Shown piece after piece: positions 16,997 through 26,142 of a stretch of DNA of 64,000 nt; position 1 is the first letter of the stretch; each line of letters starts with the position of its first letter. The stretch covers positions 124,001 to 188,000 of the forward strand of contig NZ_MCIB01000001.1 in NCBI RefSeq assembly GCF_003609645.1. Direction: 5' to 3'. The notes beneath the pieces are model-generated. The model was not told the DNA's origin. It ran no database searches and worked only from the letters and a program-made list of their open reading frames with translations. The stretch comes from Thermohalobacter berrensis (GTDB lineage Bacteria; Bacillota; Clostridia; Tissierellales; Thermohalobacteraceae). Made by a program: the position numbers and the translations under genes.

Positions 16997-17023
16997 AAAT
17001 CCCCGAGTTTAACTCGGGGATTT
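16997..17023. terminator. Strong bidirectional terminator between convergent genes
   Basis: A perfect 13-bp stem with a one-base centre (AAATCCCCGAGTT 16997-17009, AACTCGGGGATTT 17011-17023), flanked by A and T runs on either side. It serves the repeat protein gene and the convergent membrane protein gene. Confidence 0.9.
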
Positions 17024-17034
17024 ATTAAATAATA

Positions 17035-17709
17035 TTAAGCTTTAGCTTTGTTTCGTTTAGCAAAGGCTAAGATAGCCCCTAAAGCGATAGATAAAAATGC
17101 TGCAACTAAAACTCTATATACTGAAGGTAGCATGAAAGTTACAGTATGGGCTGGAATCCAGAAAAAAGGTATAGTTTTTAAAACAACAAAGCTTATAAAG
17201 CCATTCCAATCAATGTTATTAATTACATCATCAAGTTTAACCTTTAGTATCTTTTCTAAGCTTCCTTTGCCTAAATCTATATAGGTATCCGTTACTCTAT
17301 GAAGTGCCATAAATGTAGGTGCAAATATTAAATTCATAAATGTACTAGTAAAGAATGCAAATAATATTTTAGATCCTAAAGGATTATTAGATAATGCTGG
17401 AAGCAAACCTTTTCCCATAGCCCCTTTAACTCCATTAGCAAACAAATCAAATACTATTACAAAACACATTCCTAAAAAGCCCCATACAATAAGACGATAA
17501 ATAAGCCCGTGGGGTTTAGTAAATTTTCCTGTAGCAATTCTTAAGGCTAACAACTCACCCATTGTTGCAAGTATTGCAACTTTTATAAATCCCATAATAT
17601 ATGGATGGGAATTTGTTGCAGAAACAAAAACATTATGAGTTGTAGGATATAAAAGAATAAAAGCAACTAGTAAGAGTCCTAATAACCACAATATGTCGAA
17701 CTTTTTCAA
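17035..17709 (-). CDS. Six-helix integral membrane protein, unknown family
   Basis: A 224-residue protein with hydrophobic segments at about 6-24, 38-56, 74-92, 113-135, 175-195 and 200-218 and a basic C-terminus (AKRNKAKA). HTVTFMLPSVYRVLVAAFLSIALG near the end vaguely recalls the tail of Mpv17/PMP22 proteins but is not enough for assignment. The start is TTG at 17709, 7 bases after AAGGAGGT; the frame extends further upstream without a better site. It converges on the repeat protein gene across a shared terminator. Confidence 0.65.
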   Translation of the reverse strand: MKKFDILWLLGLLLVAFILLYPTTHNVFVSATNSHPYIMGFIKVAILATMGELLALRIATGKFTKPHGLIYRLIVWGFLGMCFVIVFDLFANGVKGAMGKGLLPALSNNPLGSKILFAFFTSTFMNLIFAPTFMALHRVTDTYIDLGKGSLEKILKVKLDDVINNIDWNGFISFVVLKTIPFFWIPAHTVTFMLPSVYRVLVAAFLSIALGAILAFAKRNKAKA

Positions 17710-17879
17710 TATTTTTACCTCCTTTTTGTTAATATACAAAAATATTATATCAAATATGTAAAGTTAAATCTAATTAATTTTATTATAGATAATAATTAAG
17801 GAGGTTCACTGATATTGAATAAATATTTAATTATTGAGTACAATAAAATATGTTAAAATAAGGTTATTAAGGTGGTATT

Positions 17880-18029
17880 ATGAAAAAACGAAAAGAAAAC
17901 GAAGAAGTTGAAAACAAAAAATCAGGAAAAATAGGTTATGATATGAAGCAGATTAATACAAAAGGAGCAACAGGATCAGACCCTGATATTCATAATGAAT
18001 TATATAAAAATAGAAAAGATGTTGACTGA
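17880..18029 (+). CDS. Small charged protein, 49 residues, unknown
   Basis: The ATG at 17880 follows AAGGTGG (17869-17875) and the frame ends with TGA at 18027-18029. The product is very Lys/Glu/Asn-rich (starts MKKRKENEEVENKKSGK, later MKQINTKGATGSDPDIHNELYKNRKDVD in two parts), without hydrophobic segments. A TTGAGT-like box and TAAAAT-type sequence lie upstream (17835-17865). It is short, but the ribosome site and amino-acid composition make it a plausible gene. Confidence 0.5.
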   Translation: MKKRKENEEVENKKSGKIGYDMKQINTKGATGSDPDIHNELYKNRKDVD

Positions 18030-18092
18030 TGATAATACATATATAAATAAGAAATATCTATAACTTAAATAGATTAGTTTTGGGGGGGTTTT

Positions 18093-18884
18093 TTGATGAG
18101 TAATAAGCCTAAGATAGGTTTAGCACTTGGATCAGGGGCAGCAAAAGGATTAGCTCATATAGGAGTTTTAAAAGCTTTAGAGGAGAATAATATAGAGATT
18201 GATTATGTAGCGGGTAGCAGTATTGGGGCATTAATTGGATCTATATATTGTTGTGGTATTGATCCTGATACTATTGAAAGAATAGCCATGCAGTTAGATA
18301 GAAAACTGTGGGTAGATTTATCTGTGCCTAAAAGGGGATTTATAAAAGGTGATAGAATAGAGGAGATAATTAAATTATTAACAAAGGAAAGAAATATAGA
18401 GGATTTAGATAAAAAATTGGCAATTGTAGCAACAGATTTAAAAACATCTAAAAGATATATTTTTACGGAAGGCCCAATCTATAAAGCTGTGAGGGCTAGT
18501 ATTTCTATTCCAGGTATTTTTATACCTTTAAAAATGAATAATATGGTTTTAGTTGACGGTGGAGTAACCGATAGACTACCTGTTACAGTAGTAAAGCAAA
18601 TGGGGGCAGACATTGTTATAGGTGTTGATGTTGGTTTTTCTAATAATCAGGGTAGAATCAATCATATATTTGATGTAATATTACAATCGATTGATGTAAT
18701 GTCTATGCAGATATTATCTAATAGTGTTACACATGCAGATATATTAATAGAACCCCATTTATCTGACATTAGACCATCTAGATTTGATGAAGTAGAAAAA
18801 TGTGTAAAAAGGGGTTATAATGAAGCAAAAAAGAGAATTGGAGATATTAATAAGGTACTTGAAAAAAGTATTGTAATGAAATAA
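18093..18884 (+). CDS. ylbK: Patatin-like phospholipase (YlbK/RssA family)
   Basis: A 263-residue serine hydrolase. The oxyanion loop GLALGSGAAKGLAHIG is at residues 8-23, the nucleophile elbow GSSIG at about 41-45, and the Asp of the catalytic dyad is in VDGGV (about 156-160). The family contains acyl hydrolases acting on membrane lipids; the specific substrate of YlbK is not established. A GGGGGG run upstream serves as the ribosome site. Its TAA (18882-18884) directly abuts the stop of the convergent tmcAL gene, with no base between. Position beside tmcAL matches the Bacillus ylbJ-ylbK-ylbM order. Confidence 0.88.
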   Translation: MMSNKPKIGLALGSGAAKGLAHIGVLKALEENNIEIDYVAGSSIGALIGSIYCCGIDPDTIERIAMQLDRKLWVDLSVPKRGFIKGDRIEEIIKLLTKERNIEDLDKKLAIVATDLKTSKRYIFTEGPIYKAVRASISIPGIFIPLKMNNMVLVDGGVTDRLPVTVVKQMGADIVIGVDVGFSNNQGRINHIFDVILQSIDVMSMQILSNSVTHADILIEPHLSDIRPSRFDEVEKCVKRGYNEAKKRIGDINKVLEKSIVMK

Positions 18885-20144
18885 TTATTTTTTTATATAT
18901 GGATTTGTATAGAAGTCTAAATTCTTTTTTTCACTATTATAATTTTTAAGACCTAAAAAATATATATCAGTAGCCCTTTTATCGAAGCTTATCATTCTAT
19001 TTATTTTATGGTCTTTTAGTTTCCTATAATTAGAGAAATTAGTTATTATTGGGAGTTTTGCTTTCTTTTTTGCTTCCCTAAGCAATTCTATTCCTTTACT
19101 ATTAAAACCTAAAACTCTAATATATAATGGGCCAGTTTTATGAAATTCTGAAAATATCTTTTCATTAATATTAATTAGTAGATGCATGATAATTCTCTGA
19201 ATTCTTGTTAAAGTATATCTTTTAGTTTTTATGCAGTTTATTAAGCCTTCAATTGTATTATTTTCATTGAAACATTTTAATATCCTATTTTCTAACCCTT
19301 CCTCTACATCTAAGATTTCCTTTAATTTTTTACGATCTGTGTTAATTAAAATATATTGTAGTATATCATTATAATTACAAGTTTTATTAAAAGAACCATA
19401 TTTATTAAGAAAATTATTTAAGTGTATATATGTGTGGTATGGAACAATATCTTTAATGGTATCTAAATTTCCATCTTCAAAAATCTTCTTTCTTATTGAA
19501 GTTGCACTTGAGAATTTTCCCGTGATATCTTCCTGATGATAATCACTTCCTATTCTCTTGATAGTATAAGGTACTATTTTACTATTAATTTTCTTTAGGG
19601 CCTTTAAATATTCTATTCCTAAAATATTATTAGGGGAATTAATTATATCTTCTATATCTTCAGTTGATAATTTTGAATTTAAATGGTTTCTAGCATATTT
19701 AATTAATGCTTTAGTTCTAGATTTAGGAAAAGTATTCCCTTTACTTAGATAATCTTTTAGGTAATTTTTAAAATTATTAGGTTCTTTTAATAATATATCA
19801 GCTATCGCATTTATTTTTTTTACATCTCCACTTTCACTTCCAAAAACAATACTATCTACTACTCCGAGAGAATCTAATAGTTTTACAGAACCATATGAAA
19901 AGTACTCTGCACTTTGGCATGCATAAACAACTGGTAGCTCAATAACTAAATCTACACCACTATCTATAGCCATTTTTGCTCTTGTCCATTTATCAACTAT
20001 AGCTGGCTCTCCTCTTTGAAGAAAATTACCACTCATTACAGCAACTGAATAATTACTTCTAGATATCTCTTTTGATTTTTCTAAATGGTATTTATGACCA
20101 TTATGGAATGGATTATATTCTGTAATTAATCCAACAACTCTCAT
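18885..20144 (-). CDS. tmcAL: tRNA(Met) cytidine acetate ligase TmcAL (YlbM)
   Basis: Forms N4-acetylcytidine at the elongator tRNA-Met wobble position from acetate and ATP. The 419-residue product starts MRVVGLITEYNPFHNGHKYHL, containing the nucleotidyltransferase HNGH motif, followed by VAVMSGNFLQRGEPAIVDKW and DLVIELPVVYACQSAEYFS, all characteristic of the family. It uses acetate directly, and ackA (acetate kinase) lies next door on the other strand. An AGGA site precedes the ATG at 20144. Confidence 0.95.
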   Translation of the reverse strand: MRVVGLITEYNPFHNGHKYHLEKSKEISRSNYSVAVMSGNFLQRGEPAIVDKWTRAKMAIDSGVDLVIELPVVYACQSAEYFSYGSVKLLDSLGVVDSIVFGSESGDVKKINAIADILLKEPNNFKNYLKDYLSKGNTFPKSRTKALIKYARNHLNSKLSTEDIEDIINSPNNILGIEYLKALKKINSKIVPYTIKRIGSDYHQEDITGKFSSATSIRKKIFEDGNLDTIKDIVPYHTYIHLNNFLNKYGSFNKTCNYNDILQYILINTDRKKLKEILDVEEGLENRILKCFNENNTIEGLINCIKTKRYTLTRIQRIIMHLLININEKIFSEFHKTGPLYIRVLGFNSKGIELLREAKKKAKLPIITNFSNYRKLKDHKINRMISFDKRATDIYFLGLKNYNSEKKNLDFYTNPYIKK

Positions 20145-20296
20145 TTTTATCCTCCAATTTAAGTAATATTATTGATAATTACAAATTATATTTTACTACA
20201 AAATTAAGTAAACTATAAAAAACATACCAAAAATTATTTGAAAAGTAAACAGAGTGAATAAAAAATACTGAAAAAGTTAAATAAATTACAATATAG

Positions 20297-20325
20297 TTGA
20301 TTTTTTTTATAAGTTATAATAATAT
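20297..20325 (+). promoter_or_regulatory. ackA promoter
   Basis: TTGATT (20297-20302), 17 bases, TAATAT (20320-20325), 40 bases before the ackA start. Confidence 0.55.
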
Positions 20326-20364
20326 GGATAATGGTAAATATTATAAAAAGTAGGAGGTATACAT

Positions 20365-21561
20365 ATGAAAATTCTAGTTATTAACTGTGGTAGTTCGTCT
20401 TTAAAATACCAGTTAATTGACATGACAAAAGAAGAAGTTTTGGCAAAAGGTTTGGCAGAAAGAATAGGAATAGATGGTTCAAGGGTTGAGCATAAACCAT
20501 CAGGAAAAGAAGAGGTTGTAATTGAAAAACCAATGAAAGACCATAAGGTAGCTTTAGAAATAGTAATTAATGCCTTAGTAAATCCTGAGCATGGCGTTGT
20601 GGAATCTATGGAAGAAATAAATGCTGTAGGACATAGGGTAGTTCATGGTGGAGAAAAATTTGCGGAATCAGTTATAATTGATGATGAGGTTATGAAAGCT
20701 ATTGAAGAATGCGCTGATTTAGCACCACTACACAACCCACCAAATATGATGGGTATTCAGGCTTGCAAAGAGCTTATGCCAAATGTACCAATGGTAGCAG
20801 TATTTGATACGGCTTTCCATCAAACTATGCCAAAATCATCATACATATATGCTCTTCCATATGAATTATATGAAAAATATGGTATTAGAAAGTATGGTTT
20901 CCACGGAACTTCACACAAGTATGTATCAAATAGAGCAGCTGAAATATTAGGCAAAAATATTGAAGATTTAAATATTATTACTTGCCATCTAGGAAATGGT
21001 GCAAGCTTAGCTGCTGTAAAAGGTGGAAAATCAGTAGATACTAGTATGGGATTCACTCCATTAGAAGGATTAGCTATGGGAACAAGAAGTGGAGATATAG
21101 ACCCAGCTATTGTTCCTTTCTTAATGGAAAAAGAAGATATGACATTAGATGAGGTTAATAATCTTCTTAACAAAAAATCAGGTGTTTTAGGAATTTCTGG
21201 TGTTAGCAGTGATTTTAGAGATATAGAAGGAGCTGCAGAAAATGGAAACGAAAGAGCTCAACTAGCACTTGATAAATTTGCTAGTAGAGTTAAAAAGTAT
21301 ATAGGAGCTTATGCTGCTTTAATGGGTAGAGTTGATGCTATAGTATTTACTGCTGGATTAGGAGAAAACTCAGCTGAAATGAGAGAAAAGATTTGCGAAG
21401 GCTTAGAGTTTATGGGTATAGAATTAAATAAAGATAAAAATAAAGTAAGAGGCAAAGAAGCTATTGTTAATACTGAAAGCTCAAAGGTAAAAATATTAGT
21501 AGTTCCAACAAACGAAGAACTTATGATTGCAAGAGATACAAAGGAACTAGTAGTGAAATAG
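20365..21561 (+). CDS. ackA: Acetate kinase AckA
   Basis: Interconverts acetyl phosphate plus ADP and acetate plus ATP, the energy-yielding end of acetogenic fermentation. The 398-residue product is the standard length. It starts [19 protein letters not shown] (phosphate-binding N-terminal motif) and has [10 protein letters not shown] (catalytic Asp), the signature [38 protein letters not shown] (ATP region) and GLGENS near the C-terminus. AGGAGG precedes the ATG. It is monocistronic, with its own promoter and terminator; pta is not in the window. Confidence 0.98.
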   Translation: MKILVINCGSSSLKYQLIDMTKEEVLAKGLAERIGIDGSRVEHKPSGKEEVVIEKPMKDHKVALEIVINALVNPEHGVVESMEEINAVGHRVVHGGEKFAESVIIDDEVMKAIEECADLAPLHNPPNMMGIQACKELMPNVPMVAVFDTAFHQTMPKSSYIYALPYELYEKYGIRKYGFHGTSHKYVSNRAAEILGKNIEDLNIITCHLGNGASLAAVKGGKSVDTSMGFTPLEGLAMGTRSGDIDPAIVPFLMEKEDMTLDEVNNLLNKKSGVLGISGVSSDFRDIEGAAENGNERAQLALDKFASRVKKYIGAYAALMGRVDAIVFTAGLGENSAEMREKICEGLEFMGIELNKDKNKVRGKEAIVNTESSKVKILVVPTNEELMIARDTKELVVK

Positions 21562-21568
21562 TTTAGGA

Positions 21569-21599
21569 TTTAAAGGCAGGATAGCTTCCTGCCTTTAAA
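21569..21599 (+). terminator. Terminator after ackA
   Basis: A perfect 12-bp stem (TTTAAAGGCAGG 21569-21580, CCTGCCTTTAAA 21588-21599). Confidence 0.85.
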
Positions 21600-21613
21600 T
21601 ATACAATTATAAC

Positions 21614-21642
21614 TTGACAAATGAGATTTGCGCTTATATAAT
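21614..21642 (+). promoter_or_regulatory. Consensus sigma-A promoter of yceD-rpmF
   Basis: A perfect TTGACA (21614-21619), 17 bases and a perfect TATAAT (21637-21642), the strongest promoter in the window, 33 bases before the yceD start. Confidence 0.85.
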
Positions 21643-21675
21643 AAAATTTGTGTCAACATTTTAGAGGTGAATAGT

Positions 21676-22188
21676 ATGCGAATAGATTTGTCTAAATTAA
21701 TTGATGGAACAGAGAGTAAAATAAGCTTTGACGAAACTGCTGATATTAAGAAAATAAAAACTAAAGATAGGGAGATTATACTTACAAGTCCAGTTAAAGT
21801 TACTGGTAATGTATTTAAAACAAATGATGGACTTTACTTAAGTGCAAATATTACCTATGAATATTCAGATGAATGTGCTAGGTGTTTAAAGGAAGTAAAA
21901 GATAAAGTTGACACTTCTATCTCAGGTAGACTTGTGGAGAAAGAGCAAAAAAATAAAATTGAAAATGATGAAGATGAAACTGAAATTTTTTATGAGGGAA
22001 ATGAAGTTGATTTAGATGAACTAACTATTAATACAATTCTTCTATCCTTACCTATGAGGGTTCTTTGTAATGAAGAGTGTAGAGGAATTTGTCCAAAATG
22101 TGGTCAAGATTTAAATGAAGTTGAATGTAATTGTGAAGATGACAATATTGACCCACGCTTTGCAAAATTAAAAGAACTACTTGACTGA
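21676..22188 (+). CDS. yceD: YceD family protein (DUF177), 23S rRNA accumulation protein
   Basis: A 170-residue protein. The conserved YSDECARCLKEV (about residues 70-81) and CNEECRGICPKCGQDLNEVECNCE near the C-terminus give a Cys-rich zinc-like site, and DPRFAKLKELL ends the protein as in most members. YceD in E. coli affects 23S rRNA levels; the family is almost always encoded directly upstream of rpmF, as here (18 bases to the rpmF start). The start at 21676 follows AGAGGTGA; the frame extends upstream into the promoter, which excludes earlier starts. Confidence 0.93.
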   Translation: MRIDLSKLIDGTESKISFDETADIKKIKTKDREIILTSPVKVTGNVFKTNDGLYLSANITYEYSDECARCLKEVKDKVDTSISGRLVEKEQKNKIENDEDETEIFYEGNEVDLDELTINTILLSLPMRVLCNEECRGICPKCGQDLNEVECNCEDDNIDPRFAKLKELLD

Positions 22189-22206
22189 TTTAAGGAGGTG
22201 TTTTTA

Positions 22207-22386
22207 ATGGCAGTACCTAAGCGTAAAACTTCAAAAGCAAGAAGAGATAAAAGAAGATCTGCAAATTCTAAGTTAGCGGCACCAGCAATTAGCAAGTGTC
22301 CACAATGTCATGAACCAAAATTACCTCATAGAGTATGCAAGTCATGTGGATACTATAAAAACAAAGAGGTTATTGATGCTGAGTAA
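22207..22386 (+). CDS. rpmF: 50S ribosomal protein L32
   Basis: A 59-residue ribosomal protein: [17 protein letters not shown] at the N-terminus, and a zinc-ribbon of four cysteines ([20 protein letters not shown]), the zinc-containing form of L32. The start at 22207 follows AAGGAGGTG; a GTG three codons upstream lies inside that site. It is coupled with yceD and followed by two consecutive terminators. Confidence 0.98.
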   Translation: MAVPKRKTSKARRDKRRSANSKLAAPAISKCPQCHEPKLPHRVCKSCGYYKNKEVIDAE

Positions 22387-22393
22387 TTTTCTT

Positions 22394-22426
22394 AAAAGAT
22401 GGTGATGTTATATCACTATCTTTTTT
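22394..22426 (+). terminator. Terminator after rpmF
   Basis: A near-perfect 13-bp stem (AAAAGATGGTGAT 22394-22406, ATCACTATCTTTT 22412-22424, one G-T pair) with a T run. Confidence 0.85.
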
Positions 22427-22459
22427 ATTATATAAAATTTATTAGTGATATTCTTAACT

Positions 22460-22483
22460 AAAGCGAGCTTTGCTCGCTTTTTT
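22460..22483 (+). terminator. Second tandem terminator
   Basis: A perfect 9-bp GC-rich stem (AAAGCGAGC 22460-22468, GCTCGCTTT 22472-22480) and a T run, 34 bases after the first. It gives tight insulation of the FapR operon from the strong upstream promoter. Confidence 0.88.
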
Positions 22484-22520
22484 GATTTATATAATAGGAA
22501 GATAATAATGGAAAAATTTC

Positions 22521-22549
22521 TTGCTTTTTTTAAATAATTGATATATACT
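22521..22549 (+). promoter_or_regulatory. Promoter of the fapR-fab operon
   Basis: TTGCTT (22521-22526), 17 bases, TATACT (22544-22549). The expected start point (about 22556) falls inside the FapR operator. Confidence 0.65.
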
Positions 22550-22551
22550 TA

Positions 22552-22572
22552 CTATTAGTAATAGGTACTAAA
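22552..22572. promoter_or_regulatory. FapR operator
   Basis: The inverted repeat ATTAGTA (22554-22560), 4 bases, GTACTAAAT matches the FapR box of Bacillus (TTAGTACC...TACTAA type). It overlaps the predicted transcription start and lies 28 bases before fapR itself. In Bacillus, FapR bound here blocks transcription until malonyl-CoA or malonyl-ACP releases it; the same feedback is inferred here. Confidence 0.8.
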
Positions 22573-22599
22573 TGCAAGTGTTAATTTGAGGTGAAAATA

Positions 22600-23163
22600 A
22601 TGGGTGTAAAGAGATTGCCTAAAAAAGAAAGGCAAAAAAGACTTAAATTAGAGCTGGAAAAAGACCCGTTTTTGACAGATGAAGAGTTAATGCAGATGTT
22701 TAATGTTAGTATTCAAACAATCAGGTTAGACAGACTAGAATTAGGAATTCCAGAATTAAGACAGCGAATAAAAAAAGTAGCTGAACAAAACTATTCAAAG
22801 GTTAGGTCAATAGGTGGAGCAGAAATAGTAGGAGAACTGGTAGATTTAAATTTAGGAGAAAATGGAATATCAATATTAGAAACAGATAAAAGTATGGCTT
22901 TTAAGAAAACAAATGTTATAAAAGGACACCATATTTTTGCACAAGCAGAATCTTTAGCTATGGCTGTTATAGATGCTGATGCAGCATTAACAGGTGTTTC
23001 AAATATAAAGTATAAAAATCCTGTGAAGGCAGGCCAAAAGCTTATTGCTAAAGCAGAAGTTGTAAGACGAAGGAATAATAAGCACTTTGTTCATGTTTTT
23101 ACATATGTAGGTCAAGAACAGGTTTTTAGAGGTAAGTTTATATTAGTTTCTATAGATGATTAG
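22600..23163 (+). CDS. fapR: Malonyl-CoA-responsive transcription factor FapR
   Basis: A 187-residue repressor of fatty acid and phospholipid genes. It has an N-terminal helix-turn-helix ([19 protein letters not shown]...[29 protein letters not shown], about 5-60), a linker helix and a C-terminal hot-dog effector domain (about 80-187; [25 protein letters not shown]) that binds malonyl-CoA/ACP. The start at 22600 follows GAGGTG. It is the first gene of the operon with its operator 28 bases upstream, so it should be autoregulated. Confidence 0.95.
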   Translation: MGVKRLPKKERQKRLKLELEKDPFLTDEELMQMFNVSIQTIRLDRLELGIPELRQRIKKVAEQNYSKVRSIGGAEIVGELVDLNLGENGISILETDKSMAFKKTNVIKGHHIFAQAESLAMAVIDADAALTGVSNIKYKNPVKAGQKLIAKAEVVRRRNNKHFVHVFTYVGQEQVFRGKFILVSIDD

Positions 23164-23183
23164 TTTTACATAGGAGGGTAAAA

Positions 23184-24170
23184 ATGAAGATAGTAGTTGA
23201 TGCTATGGGAGGCGATAATGCCCCTAGAGCTACGGTAAAGGGGAGCATCCAAGCTGCATCTGAGTATGACATAGATTTAATTTTAGTAGGTAAAGAAAAT
23301 GAAATTAAAAAGGAATTAGAAAGAAACGGATATAAAGGAAATAATATTGAAATAATAAATGCAGAAGAAGTTATAGCCAATGAAGACAAACCAGTAAAAG
23401 CAATAAGAAGGAAAAAAGATTCTTCTATGGTTGTTGGTTTGAAAATGGTAAAAGACAAAAAAGCTGATGCTTTCATTTCTGCAGGGAATACAGGAGCATT
23501 ACTTACAGGAGGCTTATTTGTAGTTGGTAGATTAAAAGGAATAGAAAGGGCAGCCTTAGCACCTGTTTATCCGACTAAGAGAGGTATTTCAGTACTTCTA
23601 GATGCAGGGGCTAATGCTGATTGTAAGCCAAAATTTTTAGAACAATTTGCAATTATGGGTTCAATTTATGCTGAAAAAGTGTTAAATATTAAAAATCCTA
23701 AAGTAGGCCTTGTAAATATCGGAACAGAAGAAGGGAAAGGAAACGAATTAACAAGGGATACATACGAAATTTTGTCTCAATCTAATATTAACTTTTATGG
23801 TAATTTAGAGGCTAGAGATATTCCTGAAGGTTTAGTTGATGTACTAGTTTGTGACGGATTTGTTGGTAATATAATATTAAAACTGACAGAAGGCCTAGCT
23901 TTAACAATATTTTCAATGTTAAAAGAAGAATTTACGAAAACTCCATTTACAAAATTAGGTGCTTTAATGTTAAAACCAGGACTAAAGAACTTTAAAAATA
24001 AACTTGACTATACAGAATATGGAGGAGCACCTTTATTAGGTGTAAATGGAGCAGTTATAAAAGCACATGGTAGTTCAGATGCTAAGGCAATTAAGAATGC
24101 AATTAGACAGGCTAAAATTTTTGTTGAAAATAAAGTATTAGAAAAAATTAAAGAAAATATTGAAGAGTAG
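23184..24170 (+). CDS. plsX: Phosphate acyltransferase PlsX
   Basis: Converts acyl-ACP to acyl-phosphate, the acyl donor for PlsY in phospholipid synthesis. It is 328 residues, the normal length. It begins [20 protein letters not shown], with [12 protein letters not shown] (about residues 95-106), [13 protein letters not shown] and [21 protein letters not shown] typical of the family. It is second in the FapR operon, 20 bases after fapR with an AGGAGGG site. It links to FakA at the window start, which feeds the same acyl-phosphate pool. Confidence 0.97.
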   Translation: MKIVVDAMGGDNAPRATVKGSIQAASEYDIDLILVGKENEIKKELERNGYKGNNIEIINAEEVIANEDKPVKAIRRKKDSSMVVGLKMVKDKKADAFISAGNTGALLTGGLFVVGRLKGIERAALAPVYPTKRGISVLLDAGANADCKPKFLEQFAIMGSIYAEKVLNIKNPKVGLVNIGTEEGKGNELTRDTYEILSQSNINFYGNLEARDIPEGLVDVLVCDGFVGNIILKLTEGLALTIFSMLKEEFTKTPFTKLGALMLKPGLKNFKNKLDYTEYGGAPLLGVNGAVIKAHGSSDAKAIKNAIRQAKIFVENKVLEKIKENIEE

Positions 24171-24179
24171 GGGGTAAAA

Positions 24180-25178
24180 ATGGAACTTAATAACATGGGA
24201 GTAGGAATAATAGGTACTGGAAGTTTTGTTCCGGATAAGATACTTACAAATTTTGATTTAGAGAAAATTGTAGATACAAGTGATGAATGGATAAGAACTA
24301 GAACAGGTATAAGAGAAAGAAGGATTCTTGAGGAAGATAAAGCTACTTCTTATATGGCTACAGAAGCAGCTAAAAGAGCTATAGAAAATGCAGGTATAAA
24401 CGCTGAAGACATTGATCTAATTATGGTAGCAACTGTAACGCCAGATATGGCTTTTCCATCAACTGCATGTATTGTTCAGGATAATTTGGATTGTAAAAAT
24501 GCCGCTGCATTTGACTTAGAAGCGGGATGTTCAGGTTTCTTATATGGACTATCTTTAGCTTATAGTCAAGTTAAGGCAGGATTAAGTAATAATGTACTTT
24601 TAATAGGAGCTGAGACTCTATCTAGAATTATAAACTGGAAGGATAGAAGCACTTGTGTTCTTTTTGGTGACGGTGCAGGTGCTGCTGTAATTAGTAGAGT
24701 TCCAAATGAAAAGGGTATATTAGCTATTGACCTTGGAGCAGATGGTAGTGGAAAAGAATATTTAACTCAGCCTGCTGGTGGTTCAAAGATGCCTGCAACT
24801 AAAGAATCTATTGATAATGAGCTACATTATATTAATATGGAAGGAAATGAAGTATTTAAATTTGCTGTTAGAACTATGAAAAAGGCTTCAGTAAAGGTTA
24901 TACAAAAAAGTGGATTAGATATTGAAGATATAGACTTTTTAATTCCTCATCAAGCTAATATTAGAATAATAGAAGCAGCTAGAAAAAGACTTAAATTAGA
25001 TGAAGATAGAGTATATGTAAATCTAGATAAGTATGGTAATATGTCTGCTGCTTCAATTCCTGTTGCTCTAGATGAGGCAAATAGAAAGAATAAAATAAAA
25101 GATGGTGACAATATAGTTTTAGTTGGTTTTGGTGCTGGATTAACTTGGGGATCATGTGTAATAAAATGGCACAAGTAG
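24180..25178 (+). CDS. fabH: Beta-ketoacyl-ACP synthase III FabH
   Basis: Starts fatty acid synthesis by condensing acetyl- or branched acyl-CoA with malonyl-ACP. The 332-residue product has the Cys-His-Asn triad: Cys in FDLEAGCSGFLYGL (about residue 117), His in LIPHQANIRII (about 257) and Asn in YGNMSAASIP (about 287). TSDEWIRTRTGIRERR near the N-terminus and GFGAGLTWG at the C-terminus are family marks. It is 9 bases after plsX. A second ATG at 24195 is a possible alternative start. Confidence 0.97.
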   Translation: MELNNMGVGIIGTGSFVPDKILTNFDLEKIVDTSDEWIRTRTGIRERRILEEDKATSYMATEAAKRAIENAGINAEDIDLIMVATVTPDMAFPSTACIVQDNLDCKNAAAFDLEAGCSGFLYGLSLAYSQVKAGLSNNVLLIGAETLSRIINWKDRSTCVLFGDGAGAAVISRVPNEKGILAIDLGADGSGKEYLTQPAGGSKMPATKESIDNELHYINMEGNEVFKFAVRTMKKASVKVIQKSGLDIEDIDFLIPHQANIRIIEAARKRLKLDEDRVYVNLDKYGNMSAASIPVALDEANRKNKIKDGDNIVLVGFGAGLTWGSCVIKWHK

Positions 25179-25193
25179 TTAGGGGGTAAAAAA

Positions 25194-26132
25194 ATGTTCA
25201 ATACAGAAATATGTAAGCTATTAAATATAGAATATCCAATAATCCAAGGAGGTATGGCTTGGGTTGCAACAGCTGAACTAGCGGCTGCTGTTTCAAATGC
25301 AGGGGGACTAGGAATTATTGGCTGTGGTAATGCTCCTGCGGAAGTTATAAAAGAGGAAATTGATAAAGTTAAAAAATTAACTGATAAACCATTTGGAGCA
25401 AATGTAATGTTATTATCACCTTATGTTGATGAAATAATGGATTTGCTTTATGAAGAAAAAGTTCCTGTAATTACAACTGGAGCAGGAAATCCAGGAAAAT
25501 ACATAGATAGATTTAAAAGTATTGGTACTAAAGTAATTCCTGTTGTACCATCAGTAGCATTAGCAAAGAGAATGGAAAAGGTAGGAGCAGATGCTATAAT
25601 AGCAGAAGGAACAGAAGCCGGAGGGCATATAGGAGAATTAACAACAATGGCTTTAATTCCTCAAATAGTAGATGCAGTAAATATACCTGTAATTGCTGCA
25701 GGAGGTATAGCTGATGGCAGAGGTGTTGTAGCAGCATTAGCACTAGGGGCTAAGGGTGTTCAGATAGGAACTAGGTTTGTTTGCACAGAAGAATGTATAG
25801 CCCATGACAATTATAAAGAGAAAATAATTAAGGCAAAGGATAGAGATGCTATAGCAACAGGAAGGAGTACAGGACACCCAGTAAGAATAATTAAAAATAA
25901 ACTTGCTAAAAAGTTTATAAAGCTAGAAAAAGAAGGTGCTAATAAGGAAGAAATCGAAAAGCTAGGTGTTGGTGCTTTAAGGAATGCTGTTATTAATGGT
26001 GATGCTGATAATGGTTCAGTAATGGCAGGACAGATAAGTGGTCTTATAAAGGAAATAAAGACTTGTGAAGATGTTATTAAAGATATTATAAGTGAAGCGA
26101 AAGAAGTAATTGGAAGTTTAAAAACCTTATAG
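25194..26132 (+). CDS. fabK: Enoyl-ACP reductase II FabK
   Basis: An FMN-dependent NAD(P)H enoyl-ACP reductase, unrelated to FabI, that completes each elongation cycle. The 312-residue TIM-barrel protein of the nitronate monooxygenase/FabK superfamily has IIQGGMAWVATAELAAAVSNAGGLGIIG (N-terminal), AEGTEAGGHIG (about 140-150, FMN/substrate region), PVIAAGGIADGRG and GAKGVQIGTRFVCTEE. Its place between fabH and fabD identifies it as FabK rather than a nitronate monooxygenase. No fabI is in the window; FabK-only organisms are insensitive to triclosan-type FabI inhibitors. Confidence 0.95.
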   Translation: MFNTEICKLLNIEYPIIQGGMAWVATAELAAAVSNAGGLGIIGCGNAPAEVIKEEIDKVKKLTDKPFGANVMLLSPYVDEIMDLLYEEKVPVITTGAGNPGKYIDRFKSIGTKVIPVVPSVALAKRMEKVGADAIIAEGTEAGGHIGELTTMALIPQIVDAVNIPVIAAGGIADGRGVVAALALGAKGVQIGTRFVCTEECIAHDNYKEKIIKAKDRDAIATGRSTGHPVRIIKNKLAKKFIKLEKEGANKEEIEKLGVGALRNAVINGDADNGSVMAGQISGLIKEIKTCEDVIKDIISEAKEVIGSLKTL

Positions 26133-26142
26133 GAGTGATAAA

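Noticed and set aside
17690-17702. Spo0A-like TGTCGAA near the start of the reverse-strand membrane protein
   Set aside because: It lies inside the coding sequence (codons for Phe-Asp) and has no promoter elements around it. A similar TTGTCGAA near 49899 is inside topA coding sequence.
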